A stretch of 64,000 nt of DNA from Rikenellaceae bacterium. Its GTDB lineage: Bacteria; Bacteroidota; Bacteroidia; Bacteroidales; Rikenellaceae. A model generated the notes under the pieces. The model was not told the origin of the DNA. It did not search any database and worked only from the letters and a program-made list of their open reading frames with translations. The stretch covers positions 4,251-68,250 of the forward strand of contig SUZM01000002.1 in the NCBI GenBank assembly GCA_015059965.1, in the 5' to 3' direction. Below, in pieces: positions 6,172 to 14,564 of the stretch. The translations under genes were made by a program, and so were the position numbers. Each line of letters begins with the position of its first letter. Positions within the stretch are counted from its first letter, which is position 1.

Positions 6172-8712
6172 TCAACCGCACTTCGAGTAGCCGCACGACA
6201 TGCAGGTCAGACAGCCGTTCTGGTAGGCCATGTTCTCCTGACCGCACTGCGGACACTTGCCCTTATGCTTCGTGCCATCGGTGATGTAACGCTTCAGGGC
6301 ACGCTCCACACCCGTCTTCCAGGTGTTGATCGAGGCGCTGTCCAGATGAAGCGATTCGATGAGCGAAACGACGTTTTCGATCGGCATCCCCTGGCGCAGT
6401 ACACCCGAGATGAGCTTCGCATAGTTCCAGAACTCCTCGTCGAAGAGGCGCGAGATGCCGCCGATGGTGTTCGTGTAGCCGTAGCGGTCCTTATACTGGA
6501 AGTCGTAGCGCTTTGTGCCATCCTCCTCGCGCACGCGGATGATCTGTCCCGAGGTGATCTTGGGCGGGATGTACATGGCATCCTCCTCCAGCTTACCGGT
6601 GAAGATCTCGTAGGGACGGCCCTCCTGCAGACCTACGAAGGCGATCCAGTCCTCCTTGCCATTCTTGAAGCGCAGAATATCGGCCGGAATCGACTTGGGG
6701 CGTTTGTTGCTCGGAATCTCGTTGCCGGCTTTGGGCTCCTCCTTCTTCTTCTCGATCAGCACGCCCGATCGGCAGCCGTCGCGGTAGACCGTAACCCCCT
6801 TGCAGCCACACTCCCAGGCCGTGCGATAGACGTCGGCCACGAGGGCTTCGGTAACGTTGTTTGGCAGGTTTACCGTGACCGAGATCGAGTGGTCCACCCA
6901 CTTCTGAATGGCCCCCTGCATCTTAACCTTGGCTACCCAGTCGATATCGTTGGCCGTGGCCTTGTGGTAGGGCGAAGCCTCGAGCAGCTTTGCGAGCTCC
7001 TCATCCGGAATCGCCTCCAGGTTTGAGGTGTCGTGTCCGTTCACCTCCAGCCACTTGACGAAGTTGTGGTGGAAGACGTTGTACTCCTGGAACTTTTCGC
7101 CCGTCTCGTCCACATAGTCCACGCGGGCATCCTTGTCCGAGGGGTTGATCTTGCGGCGACGCTTATAGACCGTGCGGAATACGGGCTCGATGCCCGAGGT
7201 GGTCTGCGACATGAGCGATGTGGTTCCGGTGGGGGCGATGGTCAGCATGGCGATGTTGCGGCGACCGTGCTTGAGCATCTCCTCGTAGAGCTTCGGGTCG
7301 GCCTCGCGCAGGCGGTTGATCATCGGGTTGTTCTTCTCCTTCTCGCTGTTGTAGAGGGGGAAGGCTCCACGCTCGGCGGCCATCTTCACCGACGAACGGT
7401 AGGCCTCCACAGCAAGGGTCTTCTGTACCTTAACGGCGAACTCAATGGCCTGATCGGTGCCGTAGCGCAGACCTAAGGCGGCCAGCATATCGCCCTCGGC
7501 CGTGATGCCGAGACCCGTGCGGCGACCCTTCAGGGCCATCTCCTTGATCTTCTTCCAGAGGTTGAGCTCCACCGAGCGGATATCGTTGTCCTCGGGGTCG
7601 CCGGCAATCTTCTCCATGATCAACTCCACCTTCTCGAGCTCCAGGTCGATGATGTCATCCATGATGTGCATCGCCTTGTAGATGTGCTCCTTGAAGAGGG
7701 GGAAGTTGAACGAGGCCTCCTTCGTGAAGGGCTTCTCCACATAGCTGAACAGGTTGATGGCCAGCAGGCGGCACGAGTCGTAGGGGCAGAGCGGAATCTC
7801 TCCGCAGGGGTTGGTCGATACGGTTGTGAATCCCTGATCGGCATAGCAGTCGGGCACACTCTCACGGATGATCGTGTCCCAGAACAGCACGCCGGGCTCG
7901 GCCGACTTCCAGGCGTTGTGGATGATCTTGTCCCAGAGTTTTTTGGCATCAATCTCCTGGCTGTAGGTCGGTTCCTGGCTGTGGATCGGGAACTGTTGCT
8001 TGTAAGGCTTGCCCGAGAGGGCGGCACGCATAAACTCGTCATCAATCTTGATCGAGACGTTGGCTCCGGTCACCTTGCCCGTGTCCATCTTGGCATCGAT
8101 GAAACGCTCGGCATCGGGGTGCTTCATCGACAACGAGAGCATGAGGGCTCCGCGGCGACCATCCTGTGCCACCTCGCGCGTCGAGTTCGAGTAGCGCTCC
8201 ATGAAGGGGACGATACCCGTTGAGGTGAGGGCCGAGTTGAGCACGGGACTTCCCGTGGGGCGGATGTGCGAGAGGTCGTGTCCCACGCCACCGCGGCGCT
8301 TCATGAGCTGCACCTGCTCCTCGTCCATGCGGAAGATGCCGCCATAGGAGTCGGCGGGGTTCTTGTGGCCGATCACAAAGCAGTTCGAGAGCGAGGCCAC
8401 CTGAAAGTGGTTGCCGATACCCGTCATCGGGCCGCCTTGTGGGATCACATAGCGGAAATGGTCCAACAGCGAGAAGATCTCGTCGTGCGATAGGGGGTTG
8501 GGGTAGTTGTTCTCGATGCGTTCGATCTCCGAGGCGATGCGCTCGTGCATCTCCACGGGCGATTTCTCGTAGATGTGTCCGAACGAATCCTTGAGTGCAT
8601 ACTTCGTTACCCAGACCTGCGCGGCCAGCGCATCTCCGGCGAAGTACTCCTTCGAAGCCTCGACTGCCTCGGTGAAGTCCACCTGTGGCAGCGTTACGTT
8701 CTTTTCAGCCAT
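6172..8712 (-). CDS. nrdJ: Adenosylcobalamin-dependent (class II) ribonucleotide reductase
   Basis: 846 residues. It makes deoxyribonucleotides from ribonucleotides using vitamin B12 and needs no oxygen. Motifs: SLSNCFVIGHKNPADSYGGIF with the first redox cysteine, STNPCGEIPLCPYDSC carrying the active-site NPCGE cysteine, and IAPTGTTSLMSQTTSGIEPVF. The last 30 residues form a zinc-ribbon-like tail (CPQCGQENMAYQNGC, CMSCGYSKCG) typical of the large B12-dependent form, whose cysteines may also shuttle electrons. It is a single-gene unit with a clear promoter (8792-8823) and a strong terminator. The leader of about 75 nt is too short for a usual cobalamin riboswitch. Confidence 0.95.
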   Translation of the reverse strand: MAEKNVTLPQVDFTEAVEASKEYFAGDALAAQVWVTKYALKDSFGHIYEKSPVEMHERIASEIERIENNYPNPLSHDEIFSLLDHFRYVIPQGGPMTGIGNHFQVASLSNCFVIGHKNPADSYGGIFRMDEEQVQLMKRRGGVGHDLSHIRPTGSPVLNSALTSTGIVPFMERYSNSTREVAQDGRRGALMLSLSMKHPDAERFIDAKMDTGKVTGANVSIKIDDEFMRAALSGKPYKQQFPIHSQEPTYSQEIDAKKLWDKIIHNAWKSAEPGVLFWDTIIRESVPDCYADQGFTTVSTNPCGEIPLCPYDSCRLLAINLFSYVEKPFTKEASFNFPLFKEHIYKAMHIMDDIIDLELEKVELIMEKIAGDPEDNDIRSVELNLWKKIKEMALKGRRTGLGITAEGDMLAALGLRYGTDQAIEFAVKVQKTLAVEAYRSSVKMAAERGAFPLYNSEKEKNNPMINRLREADPKLYEEMLKHGRRNIAMLTIAPTGTTSLMSQTTSGIEPVFRTVYKRRRKINPSDKDARVDYVDETGEKFQEYNVFHHNFVKWLEVNGHDTSNLEAIPDEELAKLLEASPYHKATANDIDWVAKVKMQGAIQKWVDHSISVTVNLPNNVTEALVADVYRTAWECGCKGVTVYRDGCRSGVLIEKKKEEPKAGNEIPSNKRPKSIPADILRFKNGKEDWIAFVGLQEGRPYEIFTGKLEEDAMYIPPKITSGQIIRVREEDGTKRYDFQYKDRYGYTNTIGGISRLFDEEFWNYAKLISGVLRQGMPIENVVSLIESLHLDSASINTWKTGVERALKRYITDGTKHKGKCPQCGQENMAYQNGCLTCMSCGYSKCG

Positions 8713-8791
8713 AATTTTTAACCTTATCTATATTTCTTTGTATTTCAGCAACTTGTTCTGCCGTGTGCTTGTCAGCAGACGAAAGGTTCTA

Positions 8792-8823
8792 CAAAATTAG
8801 AGGCTTTTCTCGGAACAACCAAA
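8792..8823 (-). promoter_or_regulatory. nrdJ promoter, TTTG-N20-TAATTTTG
   Basis: Minus strand: TTTG (-33) at 8820-8823, 20-base spacer, TAATTTTG (-7) at 8792-8799. It is one of the best consensus promoters in the window. The predicted leader is about 75 nt. Confidence 0.75.
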
Positions 8824-8871
8824 TTTCCCGATCACCTATTTATTGACAAGTTATTTACAAAAAAATGAAAA

Positions 8872-8885
8872 CCCCTTCAGAGGGG
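8872..8885 (-). terminator. Short GC hairpin with T run
   Basis: CCCCT/AGGGG stem with a 4-base loop. On the minus strand it is followed by TTTTC and a T run. It may stop read-through from the ridA side into nrdJ. Confidence 0.45.
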
Positions 8886-9413
8886 CTTTAGGGGTGCAAT
8901 GAGTAATGAGCAATGAGCAATGGGCAATGGGCAATGGGAGGTGAGTAATGAAGGATGAAGAGTTTCCTCTAATGCCGCTAATCTTTTTCCTTGACTCTCC
9001 TCAAGTCGTAAGATTGATTTTGGGTGCTTATTACGAGTTTACCCAATCGGGAGCGAAATTCGCTTTGCACACCTTTTTTACGCACGGCGTTCCGCCGCCT
9101 TTTAAATGCCCCCTAAACCCCACCTCGGGCAGGGGACTTAGTCAGCTTGACGGCTGAAAAAGAGGCCATTTTGCACCGCAGTTTAAAGTGGTATATAATT
9201 ACCATTGTGAATTGAATTTGTTTCTAACCTGAATCCAAATAATTCTAATTTAGGAATTGGCAATCCTCTACTCCAATTCGCAATGCACGATTATTTTACT
9301 GGGCTGTCTGGGAAAACTGGGGGAACTGGGGATTGTACGCTGTCAAGCAAATAATTACTAATTGCTTATTGCTCATTAAATTTGTTGTCAGCCGGCAGAG
9401 TTGTGCTTCTTGA
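8886..9413. other. Gene-free intergenic stretch
   Basis: About 530 bases without a supportable gene. It contains a heptamer repeat cluster (8896-8950) and the flank motif AAATTTGTTGTCAG (9378-9391) next to palindromic element B. A short plus-strand frame at 8948-9157 has no start signal, no promoter and no recognisable product, so I leave it out. Confidence 0.6.
8896..8950. repeat. Heptamer repeat cluster
   Basis: Six or more tandem copies of AATGAGC/AATGGGC variants followed by looser copies. Same family as at 4551 and 11314. Confidence 0.85.
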
Positions 9414-9535
9414 TTTTTTGATTTTAGAGGTGCAGATTTGTTCTTAAAGAAGGAAGGCTCGGATGGGTTGTACTGATGTACTGCCCATTCGAGCCAACCG
9501 ACTGCAAGGACAAATATGCCCTATAAAATCAAAAA
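9414..9535. repeat. Large palindromic element B
   Basis: About 122 bp of imperfect inverted repeat. The outer arms are TTTTTGATTTTA and its complement, the inner arms GGCTCG..CGAGCC and ATGGG..CCCAT, and the centre GTACTGATGTAC. The right end abuts the ridA stop codon (9536-9538), just as element A abuts the porin stop. Shared ends, centre and flank show the two are related. Confidence 0.75.
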
Positions 9536-9907
9536 TTATTTTACGGCGATGGCATCAATCTCCACCAGAGCACCCATCGGGAGCTTGGCCACCTCGTAGC
9601 ATACGCGGGCGGGTTTGTCGCCCTGGAAGTACTCGGCATAGATGGCGTTCATGGCGCCGAAATCGGCAATCGAATCGAGCAGTACGGTGGTCTTCACCAC
9701 GTTGTCGAACGTATAGCCGGCCTCCGAAAGGATGTGGCCCAGGTTTTTGAGCGACTGGTGGGTCTGTGCCTCGATGCCCTCGGCCATCTTACCTGTGGCA
9801 CCGTCGATGGGCAGCTGGCCCGAGATGTAGAGTGCGCCGTTCTCCACGGCCTGCGAATAGGGGCCTACGGCCTTGGGGGCCAGAGGCGAAGCAATGATCT
9901 TCTTCAT
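9536..9907 (-). CDS. ridA: RidA family imine deaminase
   Basis: 123 residues, the exact family size. RidA hydrolyses reactive enamine/imine intermediates released by PLP enzymes and so protects metabolism in the cytoplasm. Family features are the start IIASPLAPKAVGPYSQAV, the ISGQLPID strand, the VVKTTVLLDSIADFGAMNAIYAEYF helix region and PARVCYEVAKLPMGALVEIDAIAV. The conserved catalytic Arg (in PARVCYEV) and Glu (in VEIDAIA) are present. It is the second gene of a unit with the small gene at 9932 (gap 24 bases). Its stop codon is the boundary of palindromic element B. Confidence 0.95.
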   Translation of the reverse strand: MKKIIASPLAPKAVGPYSQAVENGALYISGQLPIDGATGKMAEGIEAQTHQSLKNLGHILSEAGYTFDNVVKTTVLLDSIADFGAMNAIYAEYFQGDKPARVCYEVAKLPMGALVEIDAIAVK

Positions 9908-9931
9908 AAGGGTCTAAAGTCTCTTTGGGAA

Positions 9932-10216
9932 TTACTTGTTGTTGATCTCGCTCAGGGCCTCGAAGAGCTTCTCGAACTCGTTGTCGAGCTCTACGCGCAG
10001 AGCGGCGTAGTGCTTGCGCACCAGCGAGCGGTTGTGGGGCTCGGCGGGGTTGTTCACCTTCTTCATCATTGCGTTGCGCAACTCCACGGCCTGACGCATC
10101 AGGTCGAAAATCTCCTGCTCTTTCGAGGGCTGGAAGCAAATCGCCATGTCGCAATCGAACACGAGCTCCTCCAGACAGTAGTCAATCTCCTTTTTCAGGG
10201 TTCTCAAATTTGCCAT
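9932..10216 (-). CDS. Conserved small helical protein, function unknown
   Basis: 94 residues, predicted to be mainly helical with no signal peptide or membrane segment. Charged amphipathic stretches include LRTLKKEIDYCLEELVFDCDMAICF, IFDLMRQAVELRNAMMKKVNNP and a C-terminal VELDNEFEKLFEALSEINNK. It resembles small cytoplasmic proteins found widely in Bacteroidales, but I cannot assign a family name or function. A consensus promoter precedes it and ridA follows 24 bases later, so the two are likely co-expressed. Confidence 0.8.
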   Translation of the reverse strand: MANLRTLKKEIDYCLEELVFDCDMAICFQPSKEQEIFDLMRQAVELRNAMMKKVNNPAEPHNRSLVRKHYAALRVELDNEFEKLFEALSEINNK

Positions 10217-10323
10217 AATCTCTTCTATTTTAGTTGTTTTTCCGTTCTTTTCATCCTGCTGTTCGGGGCCTTCCGAATTTGGGTTTCGGGGACTCTCCCT
10301 AAACGGCCGCGATGGCTATCGCA

Positions 10324-10354
10324 CAAAGATAATGAAATGTTCTGAAAAAACAAA
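10324..10354 (-). promoter_or_regulatory. Promoter TTTG-N19-TATCTTTG
   Basis: Minus strand: TTTG at 10351-10354, 19-base spacer, TATCTTTG at 10324-10331. It drives the 9932 gene and ridA. Its -33 end lies in the T-rich tail just after the terminator hairpin of the upstream gene, so the two signals are packed together. Confidence 0.75.
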
Positions 10355-10355
10355 A

Positions 10356-10383
10356 CATCGGACTCCATTTTTGGAATCCGATG
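10356..10383 (-). terminator. Terminator of the OmpA-like gene
   Basis: An 11-bp hairpin (one mismatch, loop of about 6) after the stop at 10410, followed on the minus strand by TTTTGTTTTTT. Confidence 0.75.
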
Positions 10384-10409
10384 CAGATTTTCGGGGCTGA
10401 TTGCCGGGG

Positions 10410-11234
10410 CTACTCTTCTGGATACTCGACAATGAAGCCGGTGATCGCCTCGTCCACGACCAGACATTCGCCACAGGGGTCGTTGCAGCGATTTTGTGCC
10501 ACCACGGGCTGCGGTTGGGGTGTCGGGCGCGGGATACGGGTGCGGACCTCGACGACTCGCCCCCGGGCATATTGCACCTCGACCTCCACGCGGCGCAGGT
10601 GGGGCAGGATATTTCGTCTCATATACTCCCAGGCTGCGGGCAGCTGTTTGAGACGAGCCTCCTTCTCGTCGTGCGAGAGGGCTCCATCGTCCAGAATCGT
10701 GAGGACCTTTTCGCGGTCGGGCATCGTGGATTGGGCCACCATGTGGCGGCAACTCTCCCAATCCTCGGCCACCGAGGAGCTCTTCAGGCGGAACCGATCC
10801 GAGAGCTGGTAGTGCTTCTCGCCATAGCCCAGAAAGTCGTTCAGACGCGCCTTGGCAAGGCGTTCGTTGAAGGCCTGGGGCCCATCGGGCGAGGCGTAGC
10901 CTGTGATGCGGATATGGTCTGTGCGGCGAGTGGAGTCACTCGCGAGCGATTGCATGAACTCTTTGAGCTCCTGCAACTCACGGCTGTTCTCCTTCAGCTC
11001 GGTGGAGAGCTTGGCGAGGTTGATGCGGTAGAGCACCGCATAGTTGGCATCGCCGATCTCTTCGACGCGGTAGGAGCGAATGCGCGTGTCGCCCTCCATG
11101 CGCTCGGAGAGGAATACCGAGTCGATCTTCTGATGCGTGGCAGCCGTATGCTGTGCCTGCACGGAGGGTGCGCATAATCCGATACCCAAGAGGATGGTCA
11201 GCACCCTGACGGATGAAATGTAAGATTTTTTCAC
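10410..11234 (-). CDS. Secreted OmpA-like domain protein
   Basis: 274 residues with an N-terminal signal (hydrophobic VLTILLGIGLCAPSVQAQ). The central part (about 65-165) is an OmpA-like fold: a YRINLAKLSTELKENSRELQELKEFM helix, then HIRITGYASPDGPQAFNERLAKARLNDFLGY. The ITGYASPDG..N..L...R pattern is the variant OmpA motif found in Bacteroidales proteins that often sit with fimbrial or envelope genes. The C-terminal third includes a proline-rich stretch (RPTPQPQP) and two pairs of nearby cysteines. It probably binds peptidoglycan or forms an envelope structure. It stands alone, and no TAnnTTTG box is evident upstream. Confidence 0.7.
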   Translation of the reverse strand: MKKSYISSVRVLTILLGIGLCAPSVQAQHTAATHQKIDSVFLSERMEGDTRIRSYRVEEIGDANYAVLYRINLAKLSTELKENSRELQELKEFMQSLASDSTRRTDHIRITGYASPDGPQAFNERLAKARLNDFLGYGEKHYQLSDRFRLKSSSVAEDWESCRHMVAQSTMPDREKVLTILDDGALSHDEKEARLKQLPAAWEYMRRNILPHLRRVEVEVQYARGRVVEVRTRIPRPTPQPQPVVAQNRCNDPCGECLVVDEAITGFIVEYPEE

Positions 11235-11264
11235 GGCAAAATGAGTTTAAAAATTCGTTTTGCC
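11235..11264. promoter_or_regulatory. Inverted repeat upstream of the OmpA-like gene
   Basis: GGCAAAA (11235-11241) and TTTTGCC (11258-11264) form a perfect 7-bp inverted repeat touching the start codon region at 11234. It could be an operator or a leader hairpin over the ribosome site. Confidence 0.35.
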
Positions 11265-11313
11265 ATCCTCCACCAAGAACCGAGCCAAAAAGTTGCTTAA
11301 CGGCAACGTGCCG

Positions 11314-11373
11314 TAATGAGCAATGAGCAATGAGCAATGAGCAATGAACAATGGGTAATCAGCAATGAGCAAT
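11314..11373. repeat. Heptamer repeat cluster
   Basis: Eight or so tandem AATGAGC-type units (some AATGAAC, AATGGGT). The first four are identical, the most regular run in the window. It lies in the gap between the OmpA-like gene and dusB. Confidence 0.9.
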
Positions 11374-11493
11374 TGTGCTTCGCACCGAATTATACTTCGG
11401 TAATATTCACAACAACAAGGAAAATAATTGAAAATTTTGAATTCAGAATTACCCTCCTTCCCTGGCGGCAGATGCCCGAATCCGAGTGAGCGA

Positions 11494-12516
11494 TCAGAGT
11501 TCGTGCGAGAGCGGAGCGGGGATGGTCGAGCCCATATCGAAGTCGCCCCAGCGTTCGGCGATGTAGTCCAGGGTGGCGCAGATCTCTGCGGGGTCGTAGC
11601 TGGTGACAAGTTTCAGTCGGGTCTGCTTGAAGTCGGGGAGTCCTTTGAAGTAGTTGGTCAGGTGGCGCCTAAGTTCGAGAATCCCCACGCGGTCGCCCTT
11701 CACCTCGAGAGATTTCTGCAGGTGCTCCTTGGCGATGGCCACCCGCTCCGAGACCGAGGGTTGAGGCAGCAGTTCGCCCGTTTGGAGGTAGTGTTTGATC
11801 TCGCGGAAGATCCAAGGGCGCCCGTAGGTGGCACGGCCGATCATAATGCCGTCTACGCCGTAGCGGTTGAAGTACTCCTTGGCCTTTGTGGGCGAGTCGA
11901 TGTCGCCGTTGCCGATGATCGGGATCCGGATGCGGGGGTCGTTCTTGATCTTGCCGATCAGCGACCAGTCGGCCTCGCCGCGGTACATCTGTGCGCGGGT
12001 ACGCCCGTGAATGGTGAGGGCCTCAATTCCCACATCTTGCAGGCGCAGGGCGATCTCTGCGATGTTCTTCGACTCCTCGTCCCATCCCAAGCGGGTCTTT
12101 ACGGTTACGGGCTTCTTGACTGCCTGGACGATTTGGCGGGTCATCTCGACCATCAGCGGCACGTCGCGCATCATGCCTGAGCCGGCCCCGCGCCCGGCGA
12201 TCTTCTTCATCGGGCAGCCGAAGTTGATATCGATAAAATCGGGATTGGCTTGCTCGGCAATGCGGGCGGCCTCGACCATCGGCTCGATCAGGTGGCCGTA
12301 GATCTGAATCCCCACGGGGCGCTCCTGCTCGTCGATGCGGAGCTTGGCACGCGACTTCCAGGCATCGCGAATCAGCCCGTCGGAGGAGATGAACTCGGTG
12401 GTTACGACATCGGCTCCGAAGCGCTTGCACATGTGGCGGAACGAGGGGTCGGTAACATCCTCCATCGGTGCGAGGAAGAGGGGCTGTGCCCCCAACTCTA
12501 TCTCTGCAATCTTCAT
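11494..12516 (-). CDS. dusB: tRNA-dihydrouridine synthase
   Basis: 340 residues. It reduces uridine to dihydrouridine in tRNA D-loops using FMN. Motifs: LFLAPMEDVTDPSFRHMCKRFGADVVTTEFIS, IDINFGCPMKKIAGRGAGSGMM with the catalytic cysteine in FGCP, the VKTRLGWD strand, ALTIHGRTRAQMYRGEADW, and IIGNGDIDSPTKAKE with DGIMIGRATYGRPWIF for FMN binding. The frame stays open far upstream on the minus strand across argS, but those residues are an antisense shadow; the true start is the ATG at 12516 beginning MKIAEIELGAQPLFLAPM. It has its own -7 box at 12539-12546, divergent from argS. Confidence 0.95.
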   Translation of the reverse strand: MKIAEIELGAQPLFLAPMEDVTDPSFRHMCKRFGADVVTTEFISSDGLIRDAWKSRAKLRIDEQERPVGIQIYGHLIEPMVEAARIAEQANPDFIDINFGCPMKKIAGRGAGSGMMRDVPLMVEMTRQIVQAVKKPVTVKTRLGWDEESKNIAEIALRLQDVGIEALTIHGRTRAQMYRGEADWSLIGKIKNDPRIRIPIIGNGDIDSPTKAKEYFNRYGVDGIMIGRATYGRPWIFREIKHYLQTGELLPQPSVSERVAIAKEHLQKSLEVKGDRVGILELRRHLTNYFKGLPDFKQTRLKLVTSYDPAEICATLDYIAERWGDFDMGSTIPAPLSHEL

Positions 12517-12538
12517 AGGTCTGCTCTTCTTGGGGAGG

Positions 12539-12546
12539 CAAAGGTA
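12539..12546 (-). promoter_or_regulatory. -7 box TACCTTTG for dusB
   Basis: A minus-strand TACCTTTG that predicts a leader of about 18 nt before the ATG at 12516. It rules out the upstream in-frame extension. Confidence 0.65.
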
Positions 12547-12561
12547 GCGAATAATTAGGAA

Positions 12562-12600
12562 TAATTTTGAATTTTGAATTTTGAATTTTGAATTATTTTG
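12562..12600. repeat. Octamer repeat (TTTTGAAT)
   Basis: Four tandem copies of an AT-rich 8-base unit between the divergent dusB and argS promoters. A single similar copy lies near 11430. It is a second simple-repeat type besides the AATGAGC heptamers. Confidence 0.8.
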
Positions 12601-12608
12601 TAACTTTG
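12601..12608 (+). promoter_or_regulatory. -7 box TAACTTTG for argS
   Basis: TAACTTTG lies directly after the octamer repeat. The -33 element, if any, must come from TTTG units inside the repeat, so slippage of the repeat could change promoter spacing. The predicted leader is about 35 nt. Confidence 0.6.
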
Positions 12609-12648
12609 TCGCTTGATTGATTTTGAAAGTAAAAATTAGAGATATAAG

Positions 12649-14430
12649 ATGAAGATCGAACAGTTTGTTTTGGAGGCGGCCGTCCGTTCGGTGGAGGCCC
12701 TCTACGGGAAGCTCGAGGGGGAGCAGTTGCAGATTCAGAAGACGCGCAAGGAGTTTGAAGGCGACTTTACGTTGGTGGTCTTTCCGCTTTTGAAGCGCAG
12801 CCGCAAGTCGCCCGAGATCACAGCCCGTGAGATCGGCGAGCATCTGGTGGCCTCGAATCCCGATTTCAGCGCCTACAACGTCATCAAGGGATTTTTGAAC
12901 CTCTCGTTGAGCGAGGCTTTCTGGGCCGGGCAGTTCGAGCAGGTGCGCCTGAACGACAACCACGGCATGGCCGAGCCCACGGGGCGCACGGTGATGATCG
13001 AGTACTCGTCGCCCAATACGAACAAGCCCCTCCACCTGGGACACATCCGCAACAACCTGTTGGGCTACTCGGTGGCCCAAATCCTCAAGGCTAACGGCCA
13101 CCATGTGATCAAGGCCAATCTGGTGAATGACCGCGGCATCCACATCTGCAAGTCGATGTTGGCCTGGAAGCTCTATGGCGAAGGTGAGACCCCGCAGTCG
13201 TCGGGCATGAAGGGCGACCACCTGGTCGGCAAGTATTATGTGGAGTTCGACAAGCACTACAAGGCCCAGATCAAGGAGCTTATGGCCGGCGGCATGAGTG
13301 AGGAGGAGGCCAAGAAGCAGGCCCCGATCATGCTCCAGGCCCAGGAGTGGCTGCGCAAGTGGGAGGCCAAAGACCCCGAGGTATATGGCCTCTGGGAGAC
13401 GATGAACGGTTGGGTTTATGCCGGCTTCGATGTTACCTATAAGGCGCTGGGTGTCGATTTCGATAAGGTGTATTACGAGTCGCAGACCTACCTCTTGGGC
13501 AAGGAGCTCGTGGAGGAGGGCCTCAAGAAGGGGGTGTTCTTCCGCAAGGAGGATAACTCGGTATGGATTGATCTGGAGGCTGACGGACTGGATCAGAAGC
13601 TGCTCTTGCGCGGTGACGGTACGTCGGTCTATATGACACAGGATCTGGGTACGGCCTACCGCCGTTTCGAGGACAACAAGCTCGACGATATGATCTATGT
13701 GGTGGGCAACGAACAGAACTACCACTTCCAGGTCTTGAAGCTGGTGCTCAAGAAGTTGGGCTATGCCGACTGGAGCGACCACATCACCCACCTGTCGTAT
13801 GGTATGGTGGAGCTCCCCGAGGGTAAGATGAAGTCGCGCGAGGGTACGGTAGTGGATGCCGATGACCTGATCGAAAAGATGGTCCAGACGGCTCGCGAGA
13901 TGTCGGACGAGTTGGGTAAGTTGGACGGTTGCTCGGAGGAGGAGGCCTCGGCCGTATCGACCATGGTCGGCCTTGGTGCTCTGAAGTACTTCATCCTGAA
14001 GGTCGATCCCAAGAAGACCATGCTCTTCGATCCCCGAGAGTCGATCGACTTCAATGGCAATACGGGACCCTTTATTCAATATACGCACGCGCGTATCTGC
14101 TCGGTGCTGCGCAAGGCCGAGGAGGCCGGTGTTGCCTACTCTGGCTCGGTGTCGTGCGACCTGCTGGGTGAGGAGTTGGAGCTGATCAAGAGCCTCACGG
14201 AGTATCCGGCCGTGGTGGCGGCTGCCGGCGAGCAGTTTGCCCCCTCGTTCGTGGCAGCCTATGCCTACGACCTTGCGAAGCAGTTCAACGGCTACTACCA
14301 CGACCACTCGATCCTCAAGGAGTCGGACGAGAAGAAACGCGCCCTGCGCCTGCAGCTCGCTTCGGTCGTGGCCCGCACGCTGAAAAGCGCCATGCACTTG
14401 CTGGGAATCGACGTGCCCGAACGCATGTAA
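12649..14430 (+). CDS. argS: Arginyl-tRNA synthetase
   Basis: 593 residues, normal length. It charges tRNA-Arg. An N-terminal additional domain (about 1-100) is followed by the class I catalytic domain with the HIGH motif as HLGH at residues 129-132 (EYSSPNTNKPLHLGHIRNN). ANLVNDRGIHICKSM, YMTQDLGTAYRR, VVGNEQNYHFQVLKL and the KMSK-position sequence EGKMKSREGTVVDADDL follow. The C-terminal helical domain binds the anticodon and ends LASVVARTLKSAMHLLGIDVPERM as usual for ArgS. It is a single-gene unit with its own -7 box and terminator. Confidence 0.97.
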   Translation: MKIEQFVLEAAVRSVEALYGKLEGEQLQIQKTRKEFEGDFTLVVFPLLKRSRKSPEITAREIGEHLVASNPDFSAYNVIKGFLNLSLSEAFWAGQFEQVRLNDNHGMAEPTGRTVMIEYSSPNTNKPLHLGHIRNNLLGYSVAQILKANGHHVIKANLVNDRGIHICKSMLAWKLYGEGETPQSSGMKGDHLVGKYYVEFDKHYKAQIKELMAGGMSEEEAKKQAPIMLQAQEWLRKWEAKDPEVYGLWETMNGWVYAGFDVTYKALGVDFDKVYYESQTYLLGKELVEEGLKKGVFFRKEDNSVWIDLEADGLDQKLLLRGDGTSVYMTQDLGTAYRRFEDNKLDDMIYVVGNEQNYHFQVLKLVLKKLGYADWSDHITHLSYGMVELPEGKMKSREGTVVDADDLIEKMVQTAREMSDELGKLDGCSEEEASAVSTMVGLGALKYFILKVDPKKTMLFDPRESIDFNGNTGPFIQYTHARICSVLRKAEEAGVAYSGSVSCDLLGEELELIKSLTEYPAVVAAAGEQFAPSFVAAYAYDLAKQFNGYYHDHSILKESDEKKRALRLQLASVVARTLKSAMHLLGIDVPERM

Positions 14431-14466
14431 CAAAGACAGGGGGTCGATACCCCCGATATGACGATT

Positions 14467-14499
14467 ACACCCCGCCGGAAGCAGTTTTCGGCGGGGTGT
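14467..14499 (+). terminator. argS terminator
   Basis: An 11-bp perfect GC-rich stem (ACACCCCGCCG with its complement) and an 11-base loop, followed by a T-rich tract. It lies between convergent genes and may serve both. Confidence 0.9.
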
Positions 14500-14564
14500 T
14501 TTCCTTTTTTCGAGGGGGCTCGAGGGGGGGGGCGAAGGGGCTCTTATTGTGAGTCGGGGACTCT

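Noticed and set aside
8713..8791. A cobalamin riboswitch in the leader of the B12-dependent reductase
   Set aside because: The leader from the predicted start is only about 75 nt and I see no B12-box-like sequence; known cobalamin riboswitches are much longer.
8948..9157. A 69-codon plus-strand gene in the nrdJ-ridA gap
   Set aside because: No promoter, no ribosome site, unusual composition and overlap with repeat DNA.
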